Shown here piece by piece: positions 57,035 through 64,000 of a stretch of 64,000 nucleotides of DNA (position 1 is its first letter; each line of letters begins with the position of its first letter). A program made the position numbers and the translations under genes. The stretch comes from Rhodoferax sp. GW822-FHT02A01 (GTDB lineage: Bacteria > Pseudomonadota > Gammaproteobacteria > Burkholderiales > Burkholderiaceae_C), in assembly GCF_038784515.1 (NCBI RefSeq), contig NZ_CP152376.1:2108001-2172000 (forward strand), read 5' to 3'. Under the pieces are notes generated by a model. The model was not told the DNA's origin. It did not search any database and saw only the letters and a list, made by a program, of their open reading frames with translations.

Positions 57035-57475
57035 CTATCTGAAAATCATCTGGTCTTCCACAATGGCAAATGCCCTGGCAATTTCTGCTTCAGTGGCAAG
57101 CTCGGTCTGTTGTTGGTGAATGCCCAGGAACTCCCTGATCGTGCCGGATTCAGCGGGATTCAGCGAGTATCCGAAACCGTTGAGCGCACGCTCCTGACAC
57201 GAGCAGATGGACGCTTGGGCGGCAAGAATGTCCTCAATGCACTCGGCGCCGTAACCCCATTCAGAAAGCACCAACCCCATGTTGCAGCATGCGTACAACC
57301 TGCTCGCGTGAACCCGAGTTCCAGATCCGGCAACCAGCTCGTCAAAGGCGCAGAGACTGGTAAGGGTAATGTCCGTGTGCAATTGCCGCGAGATGGGTTT
57401 CTGTGCAAAGGCCCGCCAGATCGGATTGCCTGCAAGAATCCTTTGGTGCGACTTGCGAACCTTCTTCTTCAGCAT
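57035..57475 (-). CDS. Unknown protein downstream of the nitrate transporter
   Basis: The 146-residue protein starts at an ATG 32 bases after the narK stop, so it is probably the last gene of that transcript. It begins with a basic segment (MLKKKVRKSHQRILAG) and is otherwise predicted helical, with several cysteines (LYACCNMGLVLSEWGYGAEC, QASICSCQERA). I recognise no family. Its place suggests a role in nitrate assimilation, but none is shown by the sequence. The frame is open further upstream through narK, but that part is an out-of-frame overlap. Confidence 0.65.
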   Translation of the reverse strand: MLKKKVRKSHQRILAGNPIWRAFAQKPISRQLHTDITLTSLCAFDELVAGSGTRVHASRLYACCNMGLVLSEWGYGAECIEDILAAQASICSCQERALNGFGYSLNPAESGTIREFLGIHQQQTELATEAEIARAFAIVEDQMIFR

Positions 57476-57506
57476 GGTATCTGCTTTCTGGACCAGAGCG
57501 ATTGCA

Positions 57507-58721
57507 CTAGGCGGTGCGCGCCCGCCCGCCTTTTTCAGCCCAGGTCCGGGTCCAGCGAATTTGCATGGTGCGCAGCAGGACCAGCATGATGACAGCCACG
57601 CAAGCAAACCCCAGAAATCCCCACATGAATGTTCCCGTGTATTGCTTCGATATGCCCATCGCGTTGGGAATAAGCCCCCCACCCAGTGCACCAATCTCAC
57701 CAATCATGGAGCCCGCAACGGCCGTCGTGGTTGGCCAGCGCAATGGAACCAATTGGAACAACGCTCCATTGCCGGCCCCCAGAGCAGAAAAGCACAGCAT
57801 GAAGAGCAGCATGGTTACCGTCAGTGAATTTCCTGCGAGGCCACATAGCGCCAGGGAGACGGCAGTGATGCCGAGAACCGTGGTCAGTGTGTTCACGCCC
57901 CCCCAATGGTCCGACAGCCATCCGCCTACGATTCTCAAGGCTGCACCCAGGAAGGCCGCCAGCATGGTGAGCTGACCCGCCTGGACTTTGCTCACGCCAA
58001 ATTGGTCATAGAAGTAGCTGGGCAAGAAGGTTGCCAAGCCCAGGAATCCTCCAAAGGTGACGACGTAGATCAGGCTGAATGCCCAGCCATCCTTTTCATA
58101 CAGGCAACTCAGATGGTCCTTCAGCTTGGAGTGGGGTGAAAGATCCGTTGGCTCCTTGGCAAAAATCACCATCACGGCAGCGGGTACTGCCACACTCAAG
58201 GCGGCAAAGCCATAGACGGTCTGCCATCCATACCTCTGGGCCAGCATGGGGGCCAACAATGCCGCAAATGCGGTTCCCACATTGCCTGCACCTACGATGC
58301 CCATGGCCAAACCCTTGTAGCGCGGCGGGAAGGTGCCGGATCCCAGTGACATTGCAACCCCAAAGCTTGCTCCCGCTACGCCCAGCAGTACACCCATTGC
58401 AATGATGTCATTGAACGTCTGCACGAAGAAATATCCATAGGCCATGGCAATAGCGATACCACCCATTTCGACCAGGGTGGCGTTCTTGCGACCTATGTAC
58501 TGTGCAAGCAGTCCCAGCGGGAATCTCAGGAGGGCGCCGGCAAAGATTGGAATGGACAGCATGACCCCCTTTTGGGTGGGGCTGAGATGCAATGCCTCGC
58601 TGATAAAGGGCGCCATGCTGCCGTTGATCACCCAGATGGCAAAGGAGAAAGTGAAATAGGTCAGAGCGGCCCAAAGCGTTGGGGCATGGCCAGCTTGCAA
58701 AAACAGGCGGAAGTTCTTCAT
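57507..58721 (-). CDS. narK: Nitrate/nitrite transporter, MFS family (NarK/NasA type)
   Basis: The 404-residue protein has about twelve transmembrane helices of the nitrate-nitrite porter family: TYFTFSFAIWVINGSMAPF in helix 1, the signature GNVGTAFAALLAP and FGGFLGLATFLPSYFYDQFG, and GAGNGALFQLVPLR in the second half. These glycine-rich motifs line the substrate path for nitrate. It imports nitrate (or exchanges it for nitrite) across the inner membrane. The ATG at 58721 overlaps the stop of a possible small ORF (ATGA), and the bifunctional phosphatase-kinase lies upstream in the same direction. Context with nirB and a nitrate-sensing regulator supports assimilation rather than respiration. 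Confidence 0.9.
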   Translation of the reverse strand: MKNFRLFLQAGHAPTLWAALTYFTFSFAIWVINGSMAPFISEALHLSPTQKGVMLSIPIFAGALLRFPLGLLAQYIGRKNATLVEMGGIAIAMAYGYFFVQTFNDIIAMGVLLGVAGASFGVAMSLGSGTFPPRYKGLAMGIVGAGNVGTAFAALLAPMLAQRYGWQTVYGFAALSVAVPAAVMVIFAKEPTDLSPHSKLKDHLSCLYEKDGWAFSLIYVVTFGGFLGLATFLPSYFYDQFGVSKVQAGQLTMLAAFLGAALRIVGGWLSDHWGGVNTLTTVLGITAVSLALCGLAGNSLTVTMLLFMLCFSALGAGNGALFQLVPLRWPTTTAVAGSMIGEIGALGGGLIPNAMGISKQYTGTFMWGFLGFACVAVIMLVLLRTMQIRWTRTWAEKGGRARTA

Positions 58722-58927
58722 GGGATCTCGCAGCAAAGTTCAAACGCGGAAATGGGAACCCCTGGACCTTTGTCGAGGGTTGGAGACTGCCATCGGCATG
58801 CATGGCGAATGAGGACTTCGTTGTCCTTGACTTCAGCCACCTCCTGGCAAGGAGGTGGTTCGATCAAATGGCCTTCGTTGGCCGGAGTGAATTGGCTCAA
58901 GCAATGCCCGTGCCAATATTTCTGCAA
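58718..58927 (-). CDS. Possible small gene between the kinase and narK
   Basis: A frame with coding-like codon use fills the gap between the kinase stop and narK and ends in an ATGA overlap with narK, the usual sign of coupling. No ATG is available; TTG at 58927 would give 69 residues, with no clear ribosome binding site. The product has three short Cys/His motifs (HGHCLSQF, IRHACRW, FELCCEIP) that could bind metal. An 8-bp perfect hairpin lies within it at 58837-58858. It is either a small protein of the nitrate operon or a structured leader. Confidence 0.3.
   Translation of the reverse strand: MQKYWHGHCLSQFTPANEGHLIEPPPCQEVAEVKDNEVLIRHACRWQSPTLDKGPGVPISAFELCCEIP
58837..58858 (-). promoter_or_regulatory. 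Perfect hairpin in the narK leader
   Basis: CCACCTCC and GGAGGTGG form a perfect 8-bp stem with a six-base loop, 115 bases upstream of narK. On the narK-sense strand the loop is TTGCCA, which lacks the A1/G4 pattern of ANTAR targets, and no U run follows. It may control translation or mRNA stability. Confidence 0.35.
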
Positions 58928-58941
58928 GTGAGGGATGTCAT

Positions 58942-60687
58942 CTATTTGGGCAGAAATAGAAGCCAGTAGATGAGGAGCAAGTTGAAAAGCATTGATACGG
59001 CAAAAGCCAGCTTCCAAGCGGTGCTGGGGCTGCGCAGCAGCAGAGGGGTGTTTTGCGGGATGGGCAATGGTCTTGCAGCCCCTCGCTCCAGCGCAAGAAG
59101 AAACTCTTCACCCGTTTCAAACCGTTGGCTCTGGTCTCGCGCCACGGCTTTCAGAATCACGTGGTCAAGCCAAATGGGGATCTCCGGTCGATGGCGGCTT
59201 GGGGGCACCGGGTCCCTGTGGTACCTGCCTATCTGGTACGGCAGCACTTGGCCGTAGGGCAGGCGGCCTGTGAGGAGTTGGTAGAGGGTCACGCCCAGCG
59301 CAAAAAGATCGCTGCGCGCATCAGGCAACTGCTTCGCGGTCATGTCGCCACCCTTGATGCTGAAACCCCACTGTTCAGGATTGACGTAGCTGGGTGTTCC
59401 CGCATGCAGCTCCCGCGCAGATTGCGACTCCCGTCCGCTGAGCGCAACGCCTAGATCGAGGATGCGCAGGACTCCGTCTTCACCCTGATGCAGGTTGGTC
59501 GGGTTGATGTCCCGGTGTACCACGCCTTGTCGGTGCAGGAGCATGAGGCCCTTGAGAGCCTGGGTCGCCAAGCCCAGCAATTGCGGCACCTGCAACGGCC
59601 CTTTGTGCGCAAGCCACTGGGCGCAGGTCTCACCCCGGTGCCAGTCGTAGAGCAGAAAGCACGCAGAACGGGGGGTCTTGCCCGGCAATTCATCGTGCAG
59701 TGTCACCAGGTAGTCGGCAGCGCTGGACGAGCGCATGCGCTTGGCCAGCCACGCCTCGTGCGCCAGCATCTCTCGCTCCTGCGGATCGTTGGCGCGTGAC
59801 GGGTTCAGTGTTTTGAGCGCGAACAGTTTCTGTGAAGCGAGATCACGTACCTGGTACAGCAGGTTGACACCGTTATCCGCCACCAGTGCAGTCACCGACA
59901 GTCCATCGATGACACTGCCCACCTGCAAGCGTGGCGGGATGGGCAGCGTTTTCAGACTCTGGCTTTCGTCGGATAGGGATGCATCCAGGAGGCCAATGAC
60001 CCGCAGAACCAGCGCAGTGACGTTGTCCTGGCTTGAGGCCTTGCGTGCCGCGTCAATCAGTGCCTGCGCTGCCAGCTGTGAAGAGTTGTGGCTGAGCACC
60101 GTCTCCCGGATTCTTTTGGAGTCCAGACTGCCGTGTACTCCATCTGTGAGCAACACAAACACATCTCCCACCTGCGCGTCGCCTTGCTCGTAATCCACGG
60201 CCACGCGATCCTCATATCCGATGGCACGCAGCAACTGGTGATGAAAGTCCGGATGCTGCACGACATGGTCCTGCGTCAACTGGATCAACTCTCCGTCGCG
60301 CAACAAATAGGCGCGCGTGTCGCCCACATGGGCAAGGGCGTACGACTGGCCCTTGATGACCAGAGCGGTCAATGTGCTCATGCCAAGAGCCGGTATGCGG
60401 CGGCGGTTGATGCCAGCCAGCCAGGCGTTTTGGGCGGAAATAACCCGATCCAGTGCGACGGTCGTGTTCCACGTCTCAGGCGTGCCGTAATAGTCTCGCA
60501 GCAGACTGATGACTGTGGTTTGGGCTGCTTCACGCCCCATGCCGCCGTGACTCACTCCATCTGCAACTGCCGCAATGGCACCCATGTCGGCCTGGGCTGG
60601 ACTGGGCAGCATGGCGCCACAAAAGTCCTCGTTGACCTCCCTGGCGCCTGCCTGGGAAGTAAATCCGATGTCAATTTCAAATGCCAT
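58942..60687 (-). CDS. PP2C phosphatase fused to Ser/Thr protein kinase, membrane anchored
   Basis: The 581-residue protein has an N-terminal PP2C-type phosphatase (about 1-240: REVNEDFCGA, ADGVSHGGMG, HVGDTRAYLL, LLTDGVHG, SSQDNVTALV). A protein kinase domain follows (about 265-545) with FALKTLNP for the lysine, HRDINPTNLH for the catalytic loop, DLGVALSG in place of DFG, and SYVNPEQ. One C-terminal transmembrane helix (about 560-578) ends the protein, so the enzymes face the cytoplasm at the membrane. The glycine-rich loop is weak. This fusion recurs in proteobacterial nitrate-assimilation clusters next to the transporter, where it is thought to control nitrate uptake. ATG 60687 gives the usual N-terminus; 60717 is also in frame. 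Confidence 0.88.
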   Translation of the reverse strand: MAFEIDIGFTSQAGAREVNEDFCGAMLPSPAQADMGAIAAVADGVSHGGMGREAAQTTVISLLRDYYGTPETWNTTVALDRVISAQNAWLAGINRRRIPALGMSTLTALVIKGQSYALAHVGDTRAYLLRDGELIQLTQDHVVQHPDFHHQLLRAIGYEDRVAVDYEQGDAQVGDVFVLLTDGVHGSLDSKRIRETVLSHNSSQLAAQALIDAARKASSQDNVTALVLRVIGLLDASLSDESQSLKTLPIPPRLQVGSVIDGLSVTALVADNGVNLLYQVRDLASQKLFALKTLNPSRANDPQEREMLAHEAWLAKRMRSSSAADYLVTLHDELPGKTPRSACFLLYDWHRGETCAQWLAHKGPLQVPQLLGLATQALKGLMLLHRQGVVHRDINPTNLHQGEDGVLRILDLGVALSGRESQSARELHAGTPSYVNPEQWGFSIKGGDMTAKQLPDARSDLFALGVTLYQLLTGRLPYGQVLPYQIGRYHRDPVPPSRHRPEIPIWLDHVILKAVARDQSQRFETGEEFLLALERGAARPLPIPQNTPLLLRSPSTAWKLAFAVSMLFNLLLIYWLLFLPK

Positions 60688-60828
60688 GCACCAAGGGTAC
60701 GCAATTTCTGCGCCCAAATGTTGCGCAAAAGAGTTTGGGTTCGCCCGGTTTTGGTGCGGCGCAGCACATGCGGTGCATCAGATCGAAAACTGGGGAACCA
60801 ACGCAATGCTCATGAAGACGCAAGTGCC

Positions 60829-62112
60829 TCAACCCACCAGGACTTCCAGACTTCGCTCGTAGTGGGCCGCCAATTGGTCAAAGAGCTCCAGCAGCTTTTC
60901 GCTGCTCTGGAACACCTCATCCATGAATTCGACCCGTTTGCGAGGCGCCGCACCAGGCAGGCTCTTGGTGGCCGCCACCATTCTGAGCCATGCAATGCCT
61001 GCGTCTTGCAGCGTCTGGTGAATGGCAGCGTCGCTGAGCGGTATGGCATTGAGGGACGTCAGTGCCGCCTCGAATTCGGTTTGTGCTGCCAACATGCCGT
61101 CTTTGACCGCTGCACTGGACGCGCCCTGCGGCTCAGCCGTCTGCAGCGCAAATCGTGCGTAGCGTTGCGAGAGCATGCGTTGGCGCCCTGCCAGATTGAG
61201 AAGACGCAGCGGCGTGGCCTGACCCGATGCTTCCAACCGGGCCGTCAGGCGCTCGGCGCCCTGCAAAAGGTTTTCCGCCAGATCTTCCACGGCCTCGCTG
61301 GGGCCGGACGTCAGCGCAGTCTTGAGCTGCCCCCAGCTCTTTTCAACCTGATCCAGCAAGTCGCCAAACGTTGGCAATGAGATGCTCTTGCGCAGCAATT
61401 CAAAATTGCCGTTGACCCAATCCACTGACTTTTGCAGCAAATCTGCATATTGCTCGGACTGCGGACTGGACTCCTTCAGCAAATGCAGTTTGAAGAGGCG
61501 CTGCGAGAGCATCCGCAGCTGCCCGGAATGGTTGACGGCCTCTGCAAAGCGTGCCGACTGTATCACGTGCTGCGAGAGCTGCCCCATACGCTGATTGGAG
61601 CTCATGGCCGTTGAGCGCAGCACCTTGAATGCATCGTCATCCGATATTTGCTGGGCGCGCATCAGTATGCCTTTTGCCCGATCCACGACTTTGCGTTCTT
61701 CATAGCGCGTTGCCATGTCCTCATAGGCCTTGCGCAATTGCTGTTCGTGGCGAAAACGTGCCTGTGCCAGCTGAATCAGAGGGCGCAGGCGGTTGCTCGA
61801 GTAGCCATTGACTGCATATACGTGAATGCCGGATGCAATGGACCTCTCTATGTTTTTGGCATCGGAATCGTGGGTGAAAACGATCAAAGGGCAGGGCATT
61901 GCCTTTTCAAACAACTGGATGGCGTCGAACCAGCTGCTGCTCGGAGAGGGCTCGTCGCAGATCACCACGTCTGGTGCATGAATTGCCACGGCTTGCACCA
62001 ATTTATTCACCTCATGCAGTGATGCAAGCACCGTAATGCCGGCATCCTGCAAGTCTGCCTTCAAGGATGGGGCCGTCAATTGGCGGGTGACGCATAACAA
62101 GGCGGATGTCAT
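60829..62112 (-). CDS. Nitrate regulator: REC-like, ANTAR and PilJ/NarX-type sensor in one chain
   Basis: The 427-residue protein starts with a NasT-like receiver (1-120). Its DVVICDEPSP keeps an aspartate but is otherwise divergent. An ANTAR RNA-binding domain follows (about 130-190: RKVVDRAKGILMRAQQISDD, AFKVLRSTAM). The C-terminal half has two PilJ-type helical repeats, each with the nitrate P-box-like motif: SGQLRMLSQRLFKLHLL and GRQRMLSQRYARFAL. NarX, NarQ and NasR use similar motifs to bind nitrate. The protein therefore appears to sense nitrate itself and bind leader RNA to prevent termination. It is divergent from nirB, whose leader has matching RNA hairpins. Confidence 0.88.
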   Translation of the reverse strand: MTSALLCVTRQLTAPSLKADLQDAGITVLASLHEVNKLVQAVAIHAPDVVICDEPSPSSSWFDAIQLFEKAMPCPLIVFTHDSDAKNIERSIASGIHVYAVNGYSSNRLRPLIQLAQARFRHEQQLRKAYEDMATRYEERKVVDRAKGILMRAQQISDDDAFKVLRSTAMSSNQRMGQLSQHVIQSARFAEAVNHSGQLRMLSQRLFKLHLLKESSPQSEQYADLLQKSVDWVNGNFELLRKSISLPTFGDLLDQVEKSWGQLKTALTSGPSEAVEDLAENLLQGAERLTARLEASGQATPLRLLNLAGRQRMLSQRYARFALQTAEPQGASSAAVKDGMLAAQTEFEAALTSLNAIPLSDAAIHQTLQDAGIAWLRMVAATKSLPGAAPRKRVEFMDEVFQSSEKLLELFDQLAAHYERSLEVLVG

Positions 62113-62201
62113 TTGGGAATGGCTTCTTGGGGAGTTGGCGCGGCTAACGCGAAATAGGTCGTATTGTTATTCTGATTTGGGAAATCGCGGTTGGGGTCAT
62201 G

Positions 62202-62217
62202 TGGCACGGCTCTTGCA
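62202..62217 (+). promoter_or_regulatory. Sigma-54 promoter of nirB
   Basis: TGGCACGGCTCTTGCA matches the -24/-12 consensus TGGCAC-N5-TTGCA exactly. Transcription should begin near 62229, just before the first RNA hairpin. Sigma-54 with NtrC is the usual route to nitrogen-limitation control of nitrate assimilation; no NtrC site was identified by eye. Confidence 0.8.
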
Positions 62218-62230
62218 TTGACTCAGGTAC

Positions 62231-62294
62231 AACGCAACGACGCGTTCGAAAGAGATTACACCGCCCAGATTCTGTGCACAACGAAGTTGCACAG
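62231..62294 (+). promoter_or_regulatory. Two-hairpin ANTAR target in the nirB leader RNA
   Basis: Stem-loop P1 (62231-62246) pairs AACGC with GCGTT around the loop AACGAC. Stem-loop P2 (62272-62294) pairs CTGTGCA with TGCACAG, plus a closing C-G with one bulged T, around the loop AACGAA. Both six-base loops have A at position 1 and G at position 4, the conserved features of ANTAR-bound RNA. They lie just after the predicted sigma-54 start site and about 125 bases before the nirB start codon, and the divergent gene encodes an ANTAR protein. Antitermination control of nirB by nitrate is strongly suggested. Confidence 0.75.
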
Positions 62295-62309
62295 TGTTGG
62301 CGGTCCATA

Positions 62310-62365
62310 ACCGGCACCTGCCGGTACGTCTTGGCCAAGACGTGGCTCTCACTCCCCACTTTTTT
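62310..62365 (+). terminator. Candidate leader terminator before nirB
   Basis: Two further inverted repeats follow the ANTAR hairpins: ACCGGCACCTGCCGGT (62310-62325) and ACGTCTTGGCCAAGACGT (62326-62343). A run of six T lies at 62360-62365, preceded by a possible GTGG/CCAC pairing. Which helix forms the actual terminator is unclear, but the order fits an attenuated leader. Confidence 0.45.
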
Positions 62366-62420
62366 CCTTGCGCAGCTTTGCTGCGTCCGAATTCATCTAT
62401 TGGTCTGAATGGAGATTCCC

Positions 62421-64000
62421 ATGGACATGAAACCGCCCCCGCTGCAAAAACAGAAACTCGTGATGGTTGGCAACGGCATGGCCGGCGTGCGCACGATAGA
62501 AGAGCTGCTCAGAATCGCACCCGACCTGTACGACATCACGGTCTTCGGTGCAGAGCCGCATCCCAACTACAACCGCATCCTCTTGAGCCCGGTGTTGGCC
62601 GGTGAGCAGACGCTCGATGAGATCGTGCTCAACCCGTTTAGTTGGTACGAAGAGAACGGCATCACCCTGTACGCAGGCAAGAAGGTCACTGAGGTGGACC
62701 GCGTCAAGCGCGTAGTGCGCTCGGTGGGCGCCGACGGTGCAGTGACCGAAGCGGCCTATGACCGACTGCTGCTGTGCACCGGCTCCAACCCCTTCATCCT
62801 GCCGGTGCCCGGCAAGGACCTGGAAGGCGTGATTGCCTACCGCGATATCGCCGACACCAACGCCATGATCGAGGCCGCCACACGCTACAAGCATGCGGTG
62901 GTGATTGGCGGCGGCCTCTTGGGCCTGGAAGCAGCCAACGGCCTGATGTTGCGTGGCATGACGGTCACCGTGGTGCATGTGCAGCCCACACTGATGGAGC
63001 GCCAGCTCGACAGCGTCGCAGGCGGTCTCTTGCGCAAGTCGCTGGAGGAGCGCGGCCTCAAGTTCCTCATGGGCGCGCAAACCCAGGAACTCATTGGCAG
63101 CCAGGACGATGGCAAGGGCGGACGCGTCAAGTCCATCCGCTTCAAGGACGGCACCGAAGTGGCCGCCGATCTCGTCGTCATGGCTGTGGGCATACGCCCC
63201 AACACCGAGCTGGCCCAGAGTATGCGGCTGCACGTGGACAAAGGCATCGTGGTGACCGACACCATGCAGACCGTGACCGACGCACGCATCTACAGCGTGG
63301 GCGAATGCGCTGCGCACCGCGGCATCGCCTATGGGCTGGTGGCGCCTTTGTTCGAGCAGGCCAAGGTGGCAGCCAACCACCTGGCGCTCTACGGCATTGG
63401 CCGCTACCAGGGGTCACTCACCTCCACCAAGCTCAAGGTCACTGGCATCGACCTTTTCAGTGCGGGCAATTTTATGGGCGGCGAGAACACCGAAGAGATC
63501 GTGATGAGCGACCCCTTTGGCGGTGTCTACAAGAAGCTGGTGATCCAGAACGACAGATTAGTGGGCGCCTGCATGTATGGCGACACGGTGGACGGCAGTT
63601 GGTACTTCAAGCTGCTGCGCGACGGCCGCTCCATTGCCGACATCCGCGACAAGCTGATGTTTGGCGAGAGCAACATCGGCGACGTGGGGCATGAGGGCCA
63701 CAACAAGGCCGCCAGCATGCCAGACGACGCCGAGGTGTGCGGCTGCAACGGTGTCAAGAAAGGCACCATTTGCAAGGCCATCAAGGATAAGGGCCTGTTC
63801 ACCATCGAAGAGGTGCGCAAGCACACCAAGGCCAGCGCCTCGTGCGGCTCATGCACCGGACTGGTCGAGCAGATCCTGATGTTCACCGCCGGTGGCGACT
63901 ACTCGGCCACCCCCAAGACCAAGGCCATGTGCGGCTGCACCGACCTGGGCCATGCGGCCGTGCGCGAAGCCATACGCACGCCTTTGGCCGATGGAAGCAA
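62421..64000 (+). CDS. nirB: Assimilatory nitrite reductase large subunit NirB (3' end outside window)
   Basis: The frame opens with ATG 62421, six bases after GGAG, and is still open at the right edge (526 codons seen). It has an N-terminal FAD/NAD(P)H module: VMVGNGMAGVRTIEELL, YDRLLLCTGSNPFILPVPG, VVIGGGLLGLEAANGL, VVMAVGIRPNTELA and IYSVGECAAHRG. A BFD-like [2Fe-2S] domain (CGCNGV and CGSCTGLVEQIL) and a third cysteine pair (MCGCTDLGHAAV) follow. The siroheme and [4Fe-4S] part must lie beyond the window. NirB with NirD reduces nitrite to ammonium using NADH in the cytoplasm. Transcription is probably from the sigma-54 promoter with ANTAR antitermination. Confidence 0.95.
   Translation, partial: MDMKPPPLQKQKLVMVGNGMAGVRTIEELLRIAPDLYDITVFGAEPHPNYNRILLSPVLAGEQTLDEIVLNPFSWYEENGITLYAGKKVTEVDRVKRVVRSVGADGAVTEAAYDRLLLCTGSNPFILPVPGKDLEGVIAYRDIADTNAMIEAATRYKHAVVIGGGLLGLEAANGLMLRGMTVTVVHVQPTLMERQLDSVAGGLLRKSLEERGLKFLMGAQTQELIGSQDDGKGGRVKSIRFKDGTEVAADLVVMAVGIRPNTELAQSMRLHVDKGIVVTDTMQTVTDARIYSVGECAAHRGIAYGLVAPLFEQAKVAANHLALYGIGRYQGSLTSTKLKVTGIDLFSAGNFMGGENTEEIVMSDPFGGVYKKLVIQNDRLVGACMYGDTVDGSWYFKLLRDGRSIADIRDKLMFGESNIGDVGHEGHNKAASMPDDAEVCGCNGVKKGTICKAIKDKGLFTIEEVRKHTKASASCGSCTGLVEQILMFTAGGDYSATPKTKAMCGCTDLGHAAVREAIRTPLADGS

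Noticed and set aside
57476..57703. N-terminal extension of the unknown protein at 57035-57475
   Set aside because: The extra codons lie wholly inside or beside narK in another frame, and their translation has no domain; the ATG at 57475 begins a normal-looking basic N-terminus.
60088..61380. A 430-codon plus-strand frame across the kinase and ANTAR regulator genes
   Set aside because: It spans two well-supported minus-strand genes and their gap, and has no recognisable domain.
62397..63380. A 327-codon minus-strand frame opposite nirB
   Set aside because: Composition is biased to H, G, A and Q and no family is visible; the plus strand encodes a clear NirB.
1..64000. Search for CRISPR arrays, rRNA, tRNA, prophage genes and replication origins
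   Set aside because: No regularly spaced repeats, RNA genes, phage structural genes or dnaA-box clusters were recognised by eye.

Overview
The window looks like chromosome of a freshwater or soil betaproteobacterium, most likely Burkholderiales and close to Comamonadaceae (Rhodoferax or Polaromonas type). This rests on overall protein character, on the nitrate-assimilation layout (ANTAR regulator, PP2C-kinase fusion, NarK-type transporter, NirB) and on the very large number of c-di-GMP proteins. It is an inference; no rRNA or tRNA gene is present to test it.

Layout. 1-787: 3' end of a diguanylate cyclase. 788-1392: gene debris, with a frameshifted Phd/YefM antitoxin and a frameshifted GDT1/UPF0016 fragment. 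1393-4301: ravA-viaA operon. 4827-10393: a KTSC protein, a diguanylate cyclase, a CaCA-type cation exchanger, a membrane-anchored trypsin-like protease, cobinamide amidohydrolase cbiZ and a small unknown ORF. 10691-15330: a CHASE-PAS-GGDEF-EAL protein and a diguanylate cyclase. 15952-18412: an intact IS66-family element with an 8-bp target duplication. 18632-19717: a broken IS6-family element. 19828-47208: a dense signalling region. It holds three periplasmic binding proteins, of which one is paired with a GGDEF-EAL protein and one with a histidine kinase; a divergent five-gene operon (histidine kinase, HD-GYP regulator, EAL-REC protein, small ORF, HDOD protein); two more large GGDEF/EAL proteins; and a PAS histidine kinase. 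48416-51172: a pseudo-receiver, CheW and a methyl-accepting chemotaxis protein. 51265-56848: an MHYT-PAS-GGDEF-EAL protein and a Cache-HAMP-PAS-GAF-PAS-GGDEF protein. 57035-64000: nitrate assimilation.

Twelve predicted c-di-GMP enzymes or enzyme-like proteins lie in 64 kb, each with a different sensor input (PAS, GAF, CHASE, Cache, MHYT, 7TM, REC, partner binding protein). The central block suggests periplasmic ligand sensing passed to c-di-GMP metabolism and to HDOD output proteins. Two related histidine kinases, each with an HDOD protein of 287 residues, face away from each other around 32 kb.

The best-supported regulatory circuit is at the right end. A REC-ANTAR protein fused to PilJ/NarX-like nitrate-sensing repeats is divergent from nirB. 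The nirB leader carries a consensus sigma-54 promoter (62202-62217) followed by two stem-loops whose six-base loops both have A at position 1 and G at position 4, the known signature of ANTAR target RNA.
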